This document shows, piece after piece, positions 1 through 7,442 of a stretch of 38,844 nucleotides of DNA. The stretch comes from Clostridia bacterium. Lineage in GTDB: Bacteria > Bacillota_A > Clostridia > Christensenellales > Aristaeellaceae. A program made the position numbers and the translations under genes. Where the stretch lies: NCBI GenBank assembly GCA_017517815.1, contig JAFWYA010000024.1, positions 1-38,844 of the forward strand, read 5' to 3'. How positions within the stretch are numbered: the stretch's first letter is position 1; every line of letters begins with the position of its first letter. The notes under the pieces were generated by a model that worked only from the letters and a program-made list of their open reading frames with translations, made no database searches and was not told the origin of the DNA.

Positions 1-69
1 AGTAGCGGTTGGCAGACCTTCTACTATTCTACCATGGAGCCTTACGAATGGACTCATAGCTTTAAGCTT
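1..69. other. Unassigned left edge
   Basis: I recognise no gene here. A terminator on the + strand follows at once, so this is probably the 3' end of a + transcript that begins outside the window. A TAG at 3-5 could be the stop codon of that gene, but no upstream codons are visible to test this. The stretch has some resemblance to tRNA arm sequence read on the minus strand, but no cloverleaf can be drawn. Confidence 0.3.
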
Positions 70-100
70 TCTGAACCCCCGCTCGAAGCGGGGGTTTTCG
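70..100 (+). terminator. Intrinsic terminator of an off-window + transcript
   Basis: A 10-bp perfect stem (74-83 with 87-96, GC-rich core) is followed by TTTTCG. The stem is symmetrical, but the T-run lies on the + strand side, so it most likely ends a transcript entering from the left. Confidence 0.75.
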
Positions 101-106
101 TTACAC

Positions 107-142
107 AAAAAGAAGGACGACGGTTGTCGTCCTTCTTTTTTG
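107..142 (-). terminator. Bidirectional terminator of the transketolase pair
   Basis: A 12-bp perfect stem (110-121 with 126-137) has a 4-nt loop and A/T runs on both sides. It lies just after the minus-strand transketolase stop and serves that operon. It could also back up the + terminator at 70-100. Confidence 0.85.
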
Positions 143-148
143 TTGTTA

Positions 149-1072
149 TCAGAAATCAGCCAGCACACGCTCGGCGATGCTCTGTGCATCCAGCTTGTAG
201 GCGCGCAGCAGGTCGGCAGGCTTACCGCTCTGGCCGAACTCGTCGTTGATGCCCAGCTTTGTCAGCTTCACGCCGTCCATGTTGACCATAGCAGCCGCAG
301 CGGCATCGCCCAGACCGCCGATCACGCTGTGCTCTTCAACGGTGTAGATGTGCTTGAACTTCTTGGCCAGTTCCTGCACACCCTCGTTGTCGAAGGGCTT
401 GAGGGTATGGGCGTTGACGACCGTCACGTTCTTGCCCTTTTCAGCCAGGAGCTCGGCGGCAGCCAGGCACTCGCTGACCATCACGCCGCAGCACAGCAGC
501 ACCACATTTTCGGTGCCTTCGCGCAGCACGTTGACCTTGCCCACGGTGAAGGGCATATCCATTTCAAAGATGGGGCTGGGCAGACGGGCCAGACGGATGT
601 ACACCGGGCCGTTGATGGCCAGTGCGGCGTCCACGCAGCGCTCGGTCTCGTTGGCGTCGCAGGGAACAAACACGGTCATGTTGGGCAGGGCGCGCATGAG
701 GGCGATATCTTCCACAGCCTGATGGCTGCCGCCGTCCTCACCCAGGGTGATGCCCGCATGGGTGAAGCCGAACTTGACGTTGAGCTTGGGGTAGCACACG
801 GAGTTGCGGATCTGATCGAAGCAGCGGCCGGCAAAAACGGCAAAGGTGCTGCAGAAGGGGGTCAGGCCCGTGGTGCTCATGCCGGCAGCCAGGTCGACCA
901 TGTTGGCCTCGGCAATGCCGCAGTCGAAGAAGCGGGCGGGATGCTCCTTCTTGAAGTACTGGGTCATGGTAGCGCCGGCAAGGTCGGCATCCAGCACGAC
1001 CAGCTTTTCGTTTTCATGGCCGATCTTGGCCAGATATTCGCCATAAGCGACGCGCGTTGCTTTCTTTTCCAT
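149..1072 (-). CDS. Transketolase, C-terminal subunit
   Basis: 307 aa. This is the second half of a split transketolase: the pyrimidine-binding domain followed by the C-terminal transketolase domain. It acts with the upstream N-terminal subunit to move two-carbon ketol units between sugar phosphates in the non-oxidative pentose phosphate pathway, in the cytoplasm. Family landmarks are visible: DCGIAEAN near residue 50 (the Glu that activates thiamine diphosphate), the FAGRCFDQIRN segment, and GEDGGSHQAVEDIALMR. A 1-deoxyxylulose-5-phosphate synthase half is less likely, because both halves match the stand-alone transketolase pairs common in Firmicutes. The reading frame opens with a TTG at 1093, but the ATG at 1072 starts the recognisable MEKKATR protein and has GAGAGG upstream. 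It follows the N-subunit stop by 29 bp. Confidence 0.93.
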   Translation of the reverse strand: MEKKATRVAYGEYLAKIGHENEKLVVLDADLAGATMTQYFKKEHPARFFDCGIAEANMVDLAAGMSTTGLTPFCSTFAVFAGRCFDQIRNSVCYPKLNVKFGFTHAGITLGEDGGSHQAVEDIALMRALPNMTVFVPCDANETERCVDAALAINGPVYIRLARLPSPIFEMDMPFTVGKVNVLREGTENVVLLCCGVMVSECLAAAELLAEKGKNVTVVNAHTLKPFDNEGVQELAKKFKHIYTVEEHSVIGGLGDAAAAAMVNMDGVKLTKLGINDEFGQSGKPADLLRAYKLDAQSIAERVLADF

Positions 1073-1101
1073 ATTTTTATACCATCCTCTCAAACGGCTG
1101 C

Positions 1102-1911
1102 TTAGTCAACCAGTTCGGCCAGAGCCTGATCACGCTGTTCAGCGTTGGGGGCCTTGCCGTGCCAGCCGACCTGATTTTCCATGAAGCTGACGCCCTTGCC
1201 CTTGGTGGTCTTCATCCAGATCAGCTTGGGCTTGCCGGGAGTGTGGGGCTTGTTGAGCGCGGCCAGCACTTCGTCGTAGTCGTTGCCGTTGGCGACCGGC
1301 ACCACGTCCATGCCGAAGGCGGCAAACTTGGCGCCTACATCGCCCAGACTCATGACCTCGTCATTGCTGCCGTCGATCTGCAGGCCGTTGTTGTCGAGAA
1401 TCACAGTCAGGTTGTCCAGCTTGTAGTGGGCAGCGGCCATGCAGGCTTCCCATACGAGGCCTTCCTGACTTTCGCCGTCACCAATGATGGTATACACCTG
1501 ATAGCTCTTGCCCTGCGCCTTGGCGCCCAGTGCCATGCCGGTGGCAATAGAGATGCCCTGACCCAGCGAGCCGGTGGAGGCGTCCACGCCGGGGCAGCGC
1601 TTCATATCGGGATGTCCCTGCAGGAAGCTGCCGTACTGGCGGAAGTTCTTGAATTCTTCAGTGGAGAAGAAGCCGCGCTCTGCCAGCACTGCATACAGAG
1701 CGGGAGCCGCATGGCCCTTGCTGAGCACGAAGCGGTCGCGATCTTCCATCTTGGGGTTCTGGGGATCAATGTTCATCTTTTCATAGTACAGCGCGACCAG
1801 CGCCTCGACGATGGAGAGCGATCCACCGGGATGGCCGCAGCCGGCAGCCGCCGTCATGTTGATGATATCGCGGCGCACCTGCGTGCAAGTGGAACGAATG
1901 GTAGCTTCCAT
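1102..1911 (-). CDS. Transketolase, N-terminal subunit
   Basis: 269 aa. This is the thiamine-diphosphate-binding half of a split transketolase and the partner of the downstream C-terminal subunit. The cofactor motif is clear: IIGDGESQEG followed about 27 residues later by LDNNGLQIDG. SKGHAAPALYA and GSLGQGISIATGMALG are also characteristic. An upstream in-frame ATG at 1932 exists, but the perfect AAGGAGG lies between it and the ATG at 1911 with 7-nt spacing, so 1911 is the start. First gene of a two-gene operon with a near-consensus promoter at 1957-1985. Confidence 0.95.
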   Translation of the reverse strand: MEATIRSTCTQVRRDIINMTAAAGCGHPGGSLSIVEALVALYYEKMNIDPQNPKMEDRDRFVLSKGHAAPALYAVLAERGFFSTEEFKNFRQYGSFLQGHPDMKRCPGVDASTGSLGQGISIATGMALGAKAQGKSYQVYTIIGDGESQEGLVWEACMAAAHYKLDNLTVILDNNGLQIDGSNDEVMSLGDVGAKFAAFGMDVVPVANGNDYDEVLAALNKPHTPGKPKLIWMKTTKGKGVSFMENQVGWHGKAPNAEQRDQALAELVD

Positions 1912-1956
1912 AGTTCTTCCTCCTTGAAGCATAAGATGGTTTTATGCCATGTGTTT

Positions 1957-1985
1957 ATCGTATCAATACCGGGGATATTTGTCAA
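1957..1985 (-). promoter_or_regulatory. Sigma-A promoter of the transketolase operon
   Basis: On the minus strand, TTGACA (1980-1985) is followed after 17 bp by TACGAT (1957-1962), about 45 bp before the start codon. It partly abuts the end of the upstream minus gene, which stops at 1991. Confidence 0.75.
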
Positions 1986-1990
1986 TTGTT

Positions 1991-2698
1991 TTATGAAAGG
2001 GTGTGCTTCCCCATCGTCGATTTAATACGCGGACGGATGGGCTGCGGCGTATCCTCCCCTGCTGGAGCAGGCGTTTTATCAGGCATGGGCGGCTGCGGTG
2101 TGCGCAGGATCACCCGCGCTCCGCTGGGGCTGGCAGAACCGGTTTCGGACACAATGGCTCTTGACTCAGTTTCAAAAGTTACCGGCATGCGGGCAGGAGG
2201 CTCGTCCACAAGGTTGGCGTCCAGCATGGGCCGGTCATAGAGTACAAAACCGGGTGAACGGCTTTGACTTGCCTGCACGCTGGGGGCAAAGTCCGGCATA
2301 AAGGAGGTCTCCGGTGCAGTAACGACAGCAAAGGGATTGTCCTCCTGTACAGGCTGCACAGTAACAGGCTCCGCCACAGCAGGCGTTTCAACAGGCTTTT
2401 CATATACGGGCTGCGGCTGTTTGGGCGCAGCAGCCGTGAAATGCGCCACCATCCACCCGCCCAAAGCAATACCTGCCGCGCCGCCTGCAATCATCGGCCA
2501 GACATGCCTCATGGCAAAACGCATGCACGCGCCCACCGCGCTGACCAGCCAAAACCGCGACGGCTCGTCAAACGAAGCGACCACCAGTCCGACCTGCTCA
2601 TTGCTGCTATGTGACAAAAGCATCGCAATCAGGCCTACAAATGCCGCTGCGCACCCTGCTGCAAGCAGCAGCGCACCCAAGGTTCTGCCCATCTTCAT
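1991..2698 (-). CDS. Two-pass membrane protein of unknown function
   Basis: 235 aa; I do not recognise a family. There are two hydrophobic segments, about residues 5-28 and 68-88, separated by a short loop. A long Pro/Thr/Ala-rich, low-complexity tail of about 145 residues with no predicted fold follows. The first segment could instead be a signal peptide (it contains AAGCAAAF, a poor lipobox). ATG at 2698 has GGAGGGG six bases upstream; a second ATG two codons later is possible. It is transcribed divergently from the vWA/PP2C/kinase operon and could be a membrane client of that module, but this rests only on position. Confidence 0.6.
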   Translation of the reverse strand: MKMGRTLGALLLAAGCAAAFVGLIAMLLSHSSNEQVGLVVASFDEPSRFWLVSAVGACMRFAMRHVWPMIAGGAAGIALGGWMVAHFTAAAPKQPQPVYEKPVETPAVAEPVTVQPVQEDNPFAVVTAPETSFMPDFAPSVQASQSRSPGFVLYDRPMLDANLVDEPPARMPVTFETESRAIVSETGSASPSGARVILRTPQPPMPDKTPAPAGEDTPQPIRPRIKSTMGKHTLS

Positions 2699-2720
2699 TT
2701 GATCCCCTCCAGCAAGTTTA

Positions 2721-2777
2721 CCATCTGTTCTTTTTCGTTGCCAGATGGCTGTTTTCCTTCTGTTTCGGCAGGAAAAG
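2721..2777. promoter_or_regulatory. Two inverted repeats in a divergent intergenic region
   Basis: CCATCTG (2721-2727) pairs with CAGATGG (2742-2748). TTTTCCT (2752-2758) pairs with AGGAAAA (2770-2776). They sit in the 136-bp gap between divergent genes and could be operator sites or RNA hairpins. I could not place convincing -35/-10 pairs for either direction. Confidence 0.35.
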
Positions 2778-2834
2778 CACCATCTATGAAGAATTGTTGA
2801 TTGATGGGCATTTGCCCTTTCAGGAGGAACAAAA

Positions 2835-3515
2835 GTGGAAAGCTACAAACTGACATACCATGTGGACATGGTTTTTTGCATTGACGCCACCGGCAGCATG
2901 CGGCATGTGCTGGACATGGTCAAGCAGAATGCACTGAACCTGTACCGCGATATTGCCGCCGAAATGGAAAAGAAGCACAAGGTCATCGACTGCATGCGCG
3001 TGCGCGTGATCGCCTTCCGCGATTATGTGGCCGATGGCGAAGAAGCCATGCTCAGCAGCGACTTTTTTGTGTTGCCCCAGCAGGCGGAGATCTTCCGCGA
3101 CTGCGTAGAGGGCATCACCGCCAAGGGCGGCGGCGATATTCCGGAGGACGGTCTGGAGGCGCTGGCCTACGCCATCCGCAGCGACTGGACGCATGCCGGC
3201 GTAAAAAAACGCCATATTATCGTCATGTGGTCCGACGCGCCCACACATGATCTTGGCCATGGAAAAATCGCCCCGTGGTATCCCGAGGGCATGGCGAAGG
3301 ACTTTGACGAACTCAGCCTCTGGTGGGAGGACGAGCAGCTGGGCGGCAGCATGGATGAAAATGCCAAGCGCCTGCTGATCTTCGCCCCGGACGCGCCATC
3401 ATGGAGCCGTATTTCGTCCGAATGGGGCCAGGTCATCCATGTGCAGACGGTCAGTGAAGGCCTGCTAGACGTGGAATACCGCCAGATCCTTGACGCCGTG
3501 TGCAACACCATTTAA
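2835..3515 (+). CDS. vWA-domain protein (TerY-like)
   Basis: 226 aa, essentially a single von Willebrand factor A domain. The MIDAS metal site is visible: DATGSM at about residue 18 (a DxTxS form of DxSxS), GGGDIPEDGLEAL for the Thr/Asp region, and IVMWSDAPTHD for the third loop. No signal peptide or membrane segment, so it is cytoplasmic. The start is GTG at 2835 with AGGAGG eight bases upstream; no better ATG exists. It heads an operon with a PP2C phosphatase, a kinase-like protein and a small DUF5655-type protein. That vWA-phosphatase-kinase triad matches the TerY-P signalling arrangement known from stress-response clusters, so it is probably the scaffold or substrate-binding partner of the phosphosignalling pair. 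Confidence 0.88.
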   Translation: MESYKLTYHVDMVFCIDATGSMRHVLDMVKQNALNLYRDIAAEMEKKHKVIDCMRVRVIAFRDYVADGEEAMLSSDFFVLPQQAEIFRDCVEGITAKGGGDIPEDGLEALAYAIRSDWTHAGVKKRHIIVMWSDAPTHDLGHGKIAPWYPEGMAKDFDELSLWWEDEQLGGSMDENAKRLLIFAPDAPSWSRISSEWGQVIHVQTVSEGLLDVEYRQILDAVCNTI

Positions 3516-3526
3516 GGAGAAAAGCC

Positions 3527-4474
3527 TTGACAGACAATGCATTTGCCTTTTCCCATGCTGTCCTTCCTGAAAACGGGGAGGACAGCTTTGCGTTGCGTAA
3601 AAATGCAAATCATCAGTTTCTTTGTGTAGCGGACGGCTGCGGCGGTCTGGGCAGCCGCAGATATCCGGCGCTGGATGATCACACCGGCGCATACGCTGCC
3701 TCGCGACTGGCGACACATATGGCATATGAGTGGTCGGCATCACAGAGCATCCCCATAACTGACGAGGGCGCGCAGCTGCTCTGTTGTGAGCTGGAGCAGG
3801 AGGCTGACCGTCTTTTCCGTGCCTTTGCCGATGAAAAATGCCGCACTTCCGGCGTACGTATCACCGGCAGCATGCAGCGCTGTCTGCCTACCACCTTTTG
3901 CGCGGCTCTCACCGATGAACAGCGCGCCTGTTTTCTGTGGGCAGGAGACAGCCGTGCCTGCGTGCTGGATGCAAACGGTCTTCACCAGTGTACAGCGGAT
4001 CATCTCAAAGGCTCGCCCGATCCGTTTGAAAGCCTGTATCGCGATATGCCGCTGAGCGCTTATCTGTGCGCCGACACGCCTGCAAAACTGTCCGCGCGGT
4101 GTGTTGCGCTCTCTTCACCATGCGCGGTGGTGCTCGCCACTGACGGCGCGTATAATGCCTTGCCTACGCCCATGGAGTTTGAAATGCTTTTGCTGGACAC
4201 GCTCAAAGCCTCCAAGAATGAGGCAGGCTGGAGACGCAAGCTGGAAACGGCTGTTGCACGCATTGCGCAGGACGATGCCACACTGGCCGTTTGCATGTTC
4301 GGAGCAGAGACCTTCGAGGCATTCAGACAGGCAATCCTTCCTCGAAGAGAAACGCTGCAAAAGCAGTTCATCACCCCTGTGAGGCGCAAAAAGGGCGATA
4401 TTGACTTTGCACGCGAACGCTGGCAGCTGTACCGCACCCATTACGACTGGACGCAGGAGGAACGCCATGGCTGA
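3527..4474 (+). CDS. PP2C-family Ser/Thr protein phosphatase
   Basis: 315 aa, cytoplasmic, expected to remove phosphate from Ser/Thr with two metal ions. PPM/PP2C motifs appear in order: NGEDSFAL near the N-terminus, CVADGCGGLGS (metal-binding DG), WAGDSRACVL, VLATDGAYNAL, and QDDATLAVC with the last metal Asp. The start is inferred as TTG at 3527, because AAGGAG lies seven bases upstream and the protein begins directly before the fold; the only earlier in-frame start overlaps the vWA gene and has no ribosome binding site. It is 11 bp after the vWA stop, and its end overlaps the kinase gene by 8 bp, which suggests translational coupling. Confidence 0.88.
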   Translation: MTDNAFAFSHAVLPENGEDSFALRKNANHQFLCVADGCGGLGSRRYPALDDHTGAYAASRLATHMAYEWSASQSIPITDEGAQLLCCELEQEADRLFRAFADEKCRTSGVRITGSMQRCLPTTFCAALTDEQRACFLWAGDSRACVLDANGLHQCTADHLKGSPDPFESLYRDMPLSAYLCADTPAKLSARCVALSSPCAVVLATDGAYNALPTPMEFEMLLLDTLKASKNEAGWRRKLETAVARIAQDDATLAVCMFGAETFEAFRQAILPRRETLQKQFITPVRRKKGDIDFARERWQLYRTHYDWTQEERHG

Positions 4475-5375
4475 ATTCATCAGCGGATACCGCCTGCTTA
4501 CGCCCATGCACACCGCAGGCAGCGGAAGCGCCAGGTGGTGCTTTGCGTCTCGTGGGCTGGAACGTTTCTTTTTGAAGGAATTCCTCACACCGGTCTGGCC
4601 CGCGCAGGAAAACACGCCGCTGGGTCAGCGGCAGTGTGATCGCTGCGAGGCATTTGAAGCCCAGCGACAGCGGTTGTACACGGCCATTTCCTGTGTTATC
4701 GGCGATACGCTGGTGCCGGTAGTCGACTTTTTTCAGTACGAGCGCCGTTACTATGCCGTAAGCGAAGCGCTGGACCATGTGGCGCATACCGCTGAAACGA
4801 TCACCGGGCTGTCTGACGAGGAAAAGCGTGCCATTCTCTATGAGGTGGCCCTGTGCCTGCAGCGGCTGCACATGCAGGGCGTGGTGCATGCCGACCTCAG
4901 GCCGGATCACATTCTGCTGCTGCAGCGCCCCGATGGCTGGAAACCGCGGCTGATCGACCTCGACAGCGGTTTTCTGGAAAGTGAGCCGCCGCAGCATTCC
5001 CGTGAAATGGAAGGCGACCCCGTGTATCTTTCACCGGAGGCTTTTCTGTGCATGGCCGGTCAGCAGGCCGATTTGACTCACCGGCTGGATATCTTCGCCT
5101 TTGGCGCAATCATCCACCGCCTCTGGACAGGAAGTCTGCCGATATTTGATCAGGCAAAATACCAGTATCTCTATGAAGCAGCGCTGGACGGCGGTGAGAT
5201 TCAGCTGTCAAACGCTCTGCCGGAAGCCTTCCGCCCGGTGATTGCCCGCATGCTCAGCGCCAATGCAGCCGACCGTCCGTCAGACGCTGAAGTGACCGCT
5301 TTGTTTGATGCCCCCCGTCCGCAGGCGCGTTCGTCCAAACCTGTCAACGGCCTGATGCGCCTGATGCGCACCTGA
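4467..5375 (+). CDS. Ser/Thr protein kinase-like protein, divergent catalytic loop
   Basis: 302 aa. It has a eukaryotic-type protein kinase fold: a weak glycine loop (AGSGSAR) near residue 17, RFFLKEF with the beta-3 Lys near 36, catalytic loop HADLRPDHILL near 145, LIDLDSG in the DFG position, and SPEA in the APE position. There is no membrane segment or sensor domain. In the catalytic loop the usual metal-binding Asn of HRDxxxxN is His, while the catalytic Asp and the DFG Asp are kept, so activity may be altered. Start ATG 4467 has GGAGG six bases upstream. It overlaps the PP2C gene by 8 bp and probably opposes that phosphatase. Confidence 0.85.
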   Translation: MAEFISGYRLLTPMHTAGSGSARWCFASRGLERFFLKEFLTPVWPAQENTPLGQRQCDRCEAFEAQRQRLYTAISCVIGDTLVPVVDFFQYERRYYAVSEALDHVAHTAETITGLSDEEKRAILYEVALCLQRLHMQGVVHADLRPDHILLLQRPDGWKPRLIDLDSGFLESEPPQHSREMEGDPVYLSPEAFLCMAGQQADLTHRLDIFAFGAIIHRLWTGSLPIFDQAKYQYLYEAALDGGEIQLSNALPEAFRPVIARMLSANAADRPSDAEVTALFDAPRPQARSSKPVNGLMRLMRT

Positions 5376-5384
5376 GGTATGTTT

Positions 5385-5732
5385 ATGGAAACAGAGTTTT
5401 TCTTTGCCGGAAAGCCGCACGAAGCCGCGCTTTATGAAGTGCTGGCACAGCAGCTTCGCCAGCGGCTGGGGCCGTTTGACGTGCTGGTGCAGAAAACGCA
5501 GCTCGCCCTGCGCACAGGCCGCATATTCACCTGCGTCTCTCTTCGCGGCAAAGGCTGCATTGTGGTTACCTTCGGCCTGCCTGCGCGGGTGGCTTCAGCA
5601 CGTATATGGCAGGCTGTCGAACCCCATCCCAACCGCTGGACACATCATGTCAAAGTATATTCCTCCGAAGAAATCGACGATGAGCTGCTGGGATGGCTGC
5701 AGGCGGCCTATGATTTTGCTTCACGCAAATAA
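5385..5732 (+). CDS. Small DUF5655-type protein
   Basis: 115 aa. The sequence resembles the DUF5655 domain (from memory of the family pattern), with an LGPFDVLVQKTQLAL stretch, a central VSLRGKGCIVVTFGL strand region and a C-terminal EEIDDELLGWLQAAYD helix. The biochemical role is unknown. Two ATGs are possible. GAGGT at 5374-5378 gives no spacing to the first (5379) and six bases to the second (5385), so I chose the second. It is the last gene of the vWA-PP2C-kinase operon and ends directly in a terminator. Confidence 0.65.
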   Translation: METEFFFAGKPHEAALYEVLAQQLRQRLGPFDVLVQKTQLALRTGRIFTCVSLRGKGCIVVTFGLPARVASARIWQAVEPHPNRWTHHVKVYSSEEIDDELLGWLQAAYDFASRK

Positions 5733-5753
5733 GCAGGCTTCGGCCTGTTTTTT
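5731..5753 (+). terminator. Terminator of the vWA-PP2C-kinase operon
   Basis: An 8-bp stem (5731-5738 with 5743-5750, one G-T pair) is closed by a stable TTCG tetraloop and followed by a T-run. It overlaps the stop codon of the last gene. Confidence 0.8.
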
Positions 5754-5788
5754 CTTTGCTCCATTTTGGCTGAAAACGTGACCAAAGA

Positions 5789-5817
5789 TTGCAATTCAAA
5801 CGTTTGCGTGGTATATT
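5789..5817 (+). promoter_or_regulatory. Promoter with embedded palindromic operator
   Basis: TTGCAA (5789-5794) is followed after 17 bp by TATATT (5812-5817). The spacer contains the perfect 10-bp palindrome CAAACGTTTG (5797-5806). The central CG within AAACGTTT is typical of LacI/GalR-family operators, and a repressor bound here would block the promoter. No lacI-family gene lies in the window. Confidence 0.6.
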
Positions 5818-5873
5818 ATAGGATAGGCAGTTTTCACTGCTGTACTTTTATGCAAGGAGACGACCTGTTCCGC

Positions 5874-6641
5874 ATGCTTTTCAAATGGCCGATTTCCTAT
5901 CCTGCTTTTCAGGGCAAAGAAAAGCGTAACGTATATGTGTACGTGCCAGACGCCGCCAAAGATGATCCCGAGCTGCGGTTTCCTGTGCTGTACATGTTTG
6001 ACGGGCATAACCTGTTTCTGGATGAAGAGGCAACCTACGGCAAATCCTGGGGACTGAAGGAATACCTTGACGAGCACAAAGTACCGCTCATCGTAGTAGG
6101 CATCGAATGCAGCCACCATGCTGAGGACGGACGCCTTTCCGAATATTCCCCCTTCGACTTTTCCTTTGATCGCCTGGGCCATGTGACCGGCCGCGGCCAG
6201 CAGACCATGGACTGGTTTGTCAAGTCGCTCAAGCCCCGCATCAACCGCCTTTATCCCACCCTGCGCGGAAGGGCGCATACCTTTATCGCAGGCAGCTCGA
6301 TGGGCGGGCTGATGAGCCTGTACGCAGTTATAAAGTACAACCGCGTTTTCTCCCGCGCGGCTGCGCTGTCTCCCTCGCTGTGGGTAGCCCCCAAAGAGAT
6401 GAAGCACATGATCCATCAGGCAAAGCTGCAATCCGGCACCGTGGTGTACATGGATTACGGCCAGAAGGAAATGCGCAACCACGAACCCATGGCGCAGGCT
6501 TTCGGCGAAACCTGCACGGCTCTTTTGCAAAAACAGGTGCTGCTCACCAGCCGCATCGTGCCCGGCGGCACGCACTGCGAAGCCAGCTGGGAAAAGCAGA
6601 TTCCCTTTTTCATCAATACACTTTTGTATCAGCATGATTAA
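5874..6641 (+). CDS. Esterase, alpha/beta hydrolase of the enterochelin-esterase/esterase D type
   Basis: 255 aa, no signal peptide, so cytoplasmic. The family pattern is clear: VLYMFDGHNLF near the N-terminus, nucleophile elbow GSSMGG (Ser), and PGGTHCEASW near the C-terminus supplying the catalytic His. Relatives hydrolyse esters of small molecules, including siderophore lactones and acyl or sugar esters; the substrate here is unknown. The start is uncertain. ATG 5874 begins the conserved region, with AAGGAGA 13 bases upstream; an ATG at 5850 lacks a ribosome binding site. First of three co-oriented genes with a second esterase and an ATP-grasp enzyme. Confidence 0.85.
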   Translation: MLFKWPISYPAFQGKEKRNVYVYVPDAAKDDPELRFPVLYMFDGHNLFLDEEATYGKSWGLKEYLDEHKVPLIVVGIECSHHAEDGRLSEYSPFDFSFDRLGHVTGRGQQTMDWFVKSLKPRINRLYPTLRGRAHTFIAGSSMGGLMSLYAVIKYNRVFSRAAALSPSLWVAPKEMKHMIHQAKLQSGTVVYMDYGQKEMRNHEPMAQAFGETCTALLQKQVLLTSRIVPGGTHCEASWEKQIPFFINTLLYQHD

Positions 6642-6656
6642 CGGAGGATAAACCCA

Positions 6657-7409
6657 ATGCACACGCAGTATTTCAAGCACTACAGCCACGCGCTTGGCCG
6701 CGATATGGAAATGAAAGTCTATGGCCATGCCGGACGCCCGGTGCTGTTCATTCCCTGCCAGGACGGACGCTTCTTCGATTTTGAAAATTTCCGCATGACC
6801 GACGTATGGGCACCTTGGATCGAAAACGGCCAGGCGATGGTCTTCTCCATCGACACCATCGATCAGGAAACGTGGTCCAACAAAGGCGGCGATCCCCGCT
6901 GGCGTATTGAACGACATGAAGCGTGGATGCGCTATATCACCGACGAGGTCGCCCCTTTCATCCGTCACATGGCCAACGAAGCCAACGGCTGGACGGGCTA
7001 TCCCGGCATCATCACCTTTGGCTGCAGCCTTGGCGCGACGCATGCCGCCAACCTGTTCTTCCGCTTTCCGGAGATCTTTGACGGTATGCTGGCCCTGAGC
7101 GGCATTTACGACGCACGTTACGGCTTTGACAGCTACATGGATGAGGATGTCTACCGCAACTCGCTGGTGGACAACCTGGCCAACCTGCCTGCCGATCACC
7201 CCTACATTGAGCGCTACAACAACGGCCGCGGCATCATCTGCGTGGGCACCGGCCCGTGGGAAATGGCTGACACCACTTTCCGCATCAAGCAGATCTGCGA
7301 AGAAAAGGGCATTGGCGTATGGGTGGACATCTGGGGCAGCGACGTTGCACACGACTGGGACTGGTGGTACAAGCAGGTCCCGTATTTCCTGCCCCATCTG
7401 CTGGGCTGA
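6657..7409 (+). CDS. Esterase-family alpha/beta hydrolase
   Basis: 250 aa, cytoplasmic. It has the nucleophile elbow FGCSLGATHA and, near the C-terminus, SDVAHDWDWW, which provides the catalytic His in the usual esterase-family HxWxxW setting. It is not a close copy of the preceding esterase, so the pair probably acts on different bonds or substrates. ATG 6657 has GGAGG nine bases upstream. It lies 15 bp after the first esterase and 33 bp before the ATP-grasp gene. The strong bias to C-ending codons, shared with the next gene, suggests high expression. Confidence 0.85.
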   Translation: MHTQYFKHYSHALGRDMEMKVYGHAGRPVLFIPCQDGRFFDFENFRMTDVWAPWIENGQAMVFSIDTIDQETWSNKGGDPRWRIERHEAWMRYITDEVAPFIRHMANEANGWTGYPGIITFGCSLGATHAANLFFRFPEIFDGMLALSGIYDARYGFDSYMDEDVYRNSLVDNLANLPADHPYIERYNNGRGIICVGTGPWEMADTTFRIKQICEEKGIGVWVDIWGSDVAHDWDWWYKQVPYFLPHLLG

Positions 7410-7442
7410 ACCTGACCGACACACAAGAAAGAAGGATCACAC

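Noticed and set aside
1..60. tRNA on the minus strand
   Set aside because: ATGGTAGAA resembles a D-arm, but the anticodon arm would have a 15-nt loop and no T-arm or acceptor stem can be paired.
5796..7424. 542-codon minus frame opposite the esterases
   Set aside because: Shadow of two esterase genes with intact nucleophile elbows; no domain on the minus strand.
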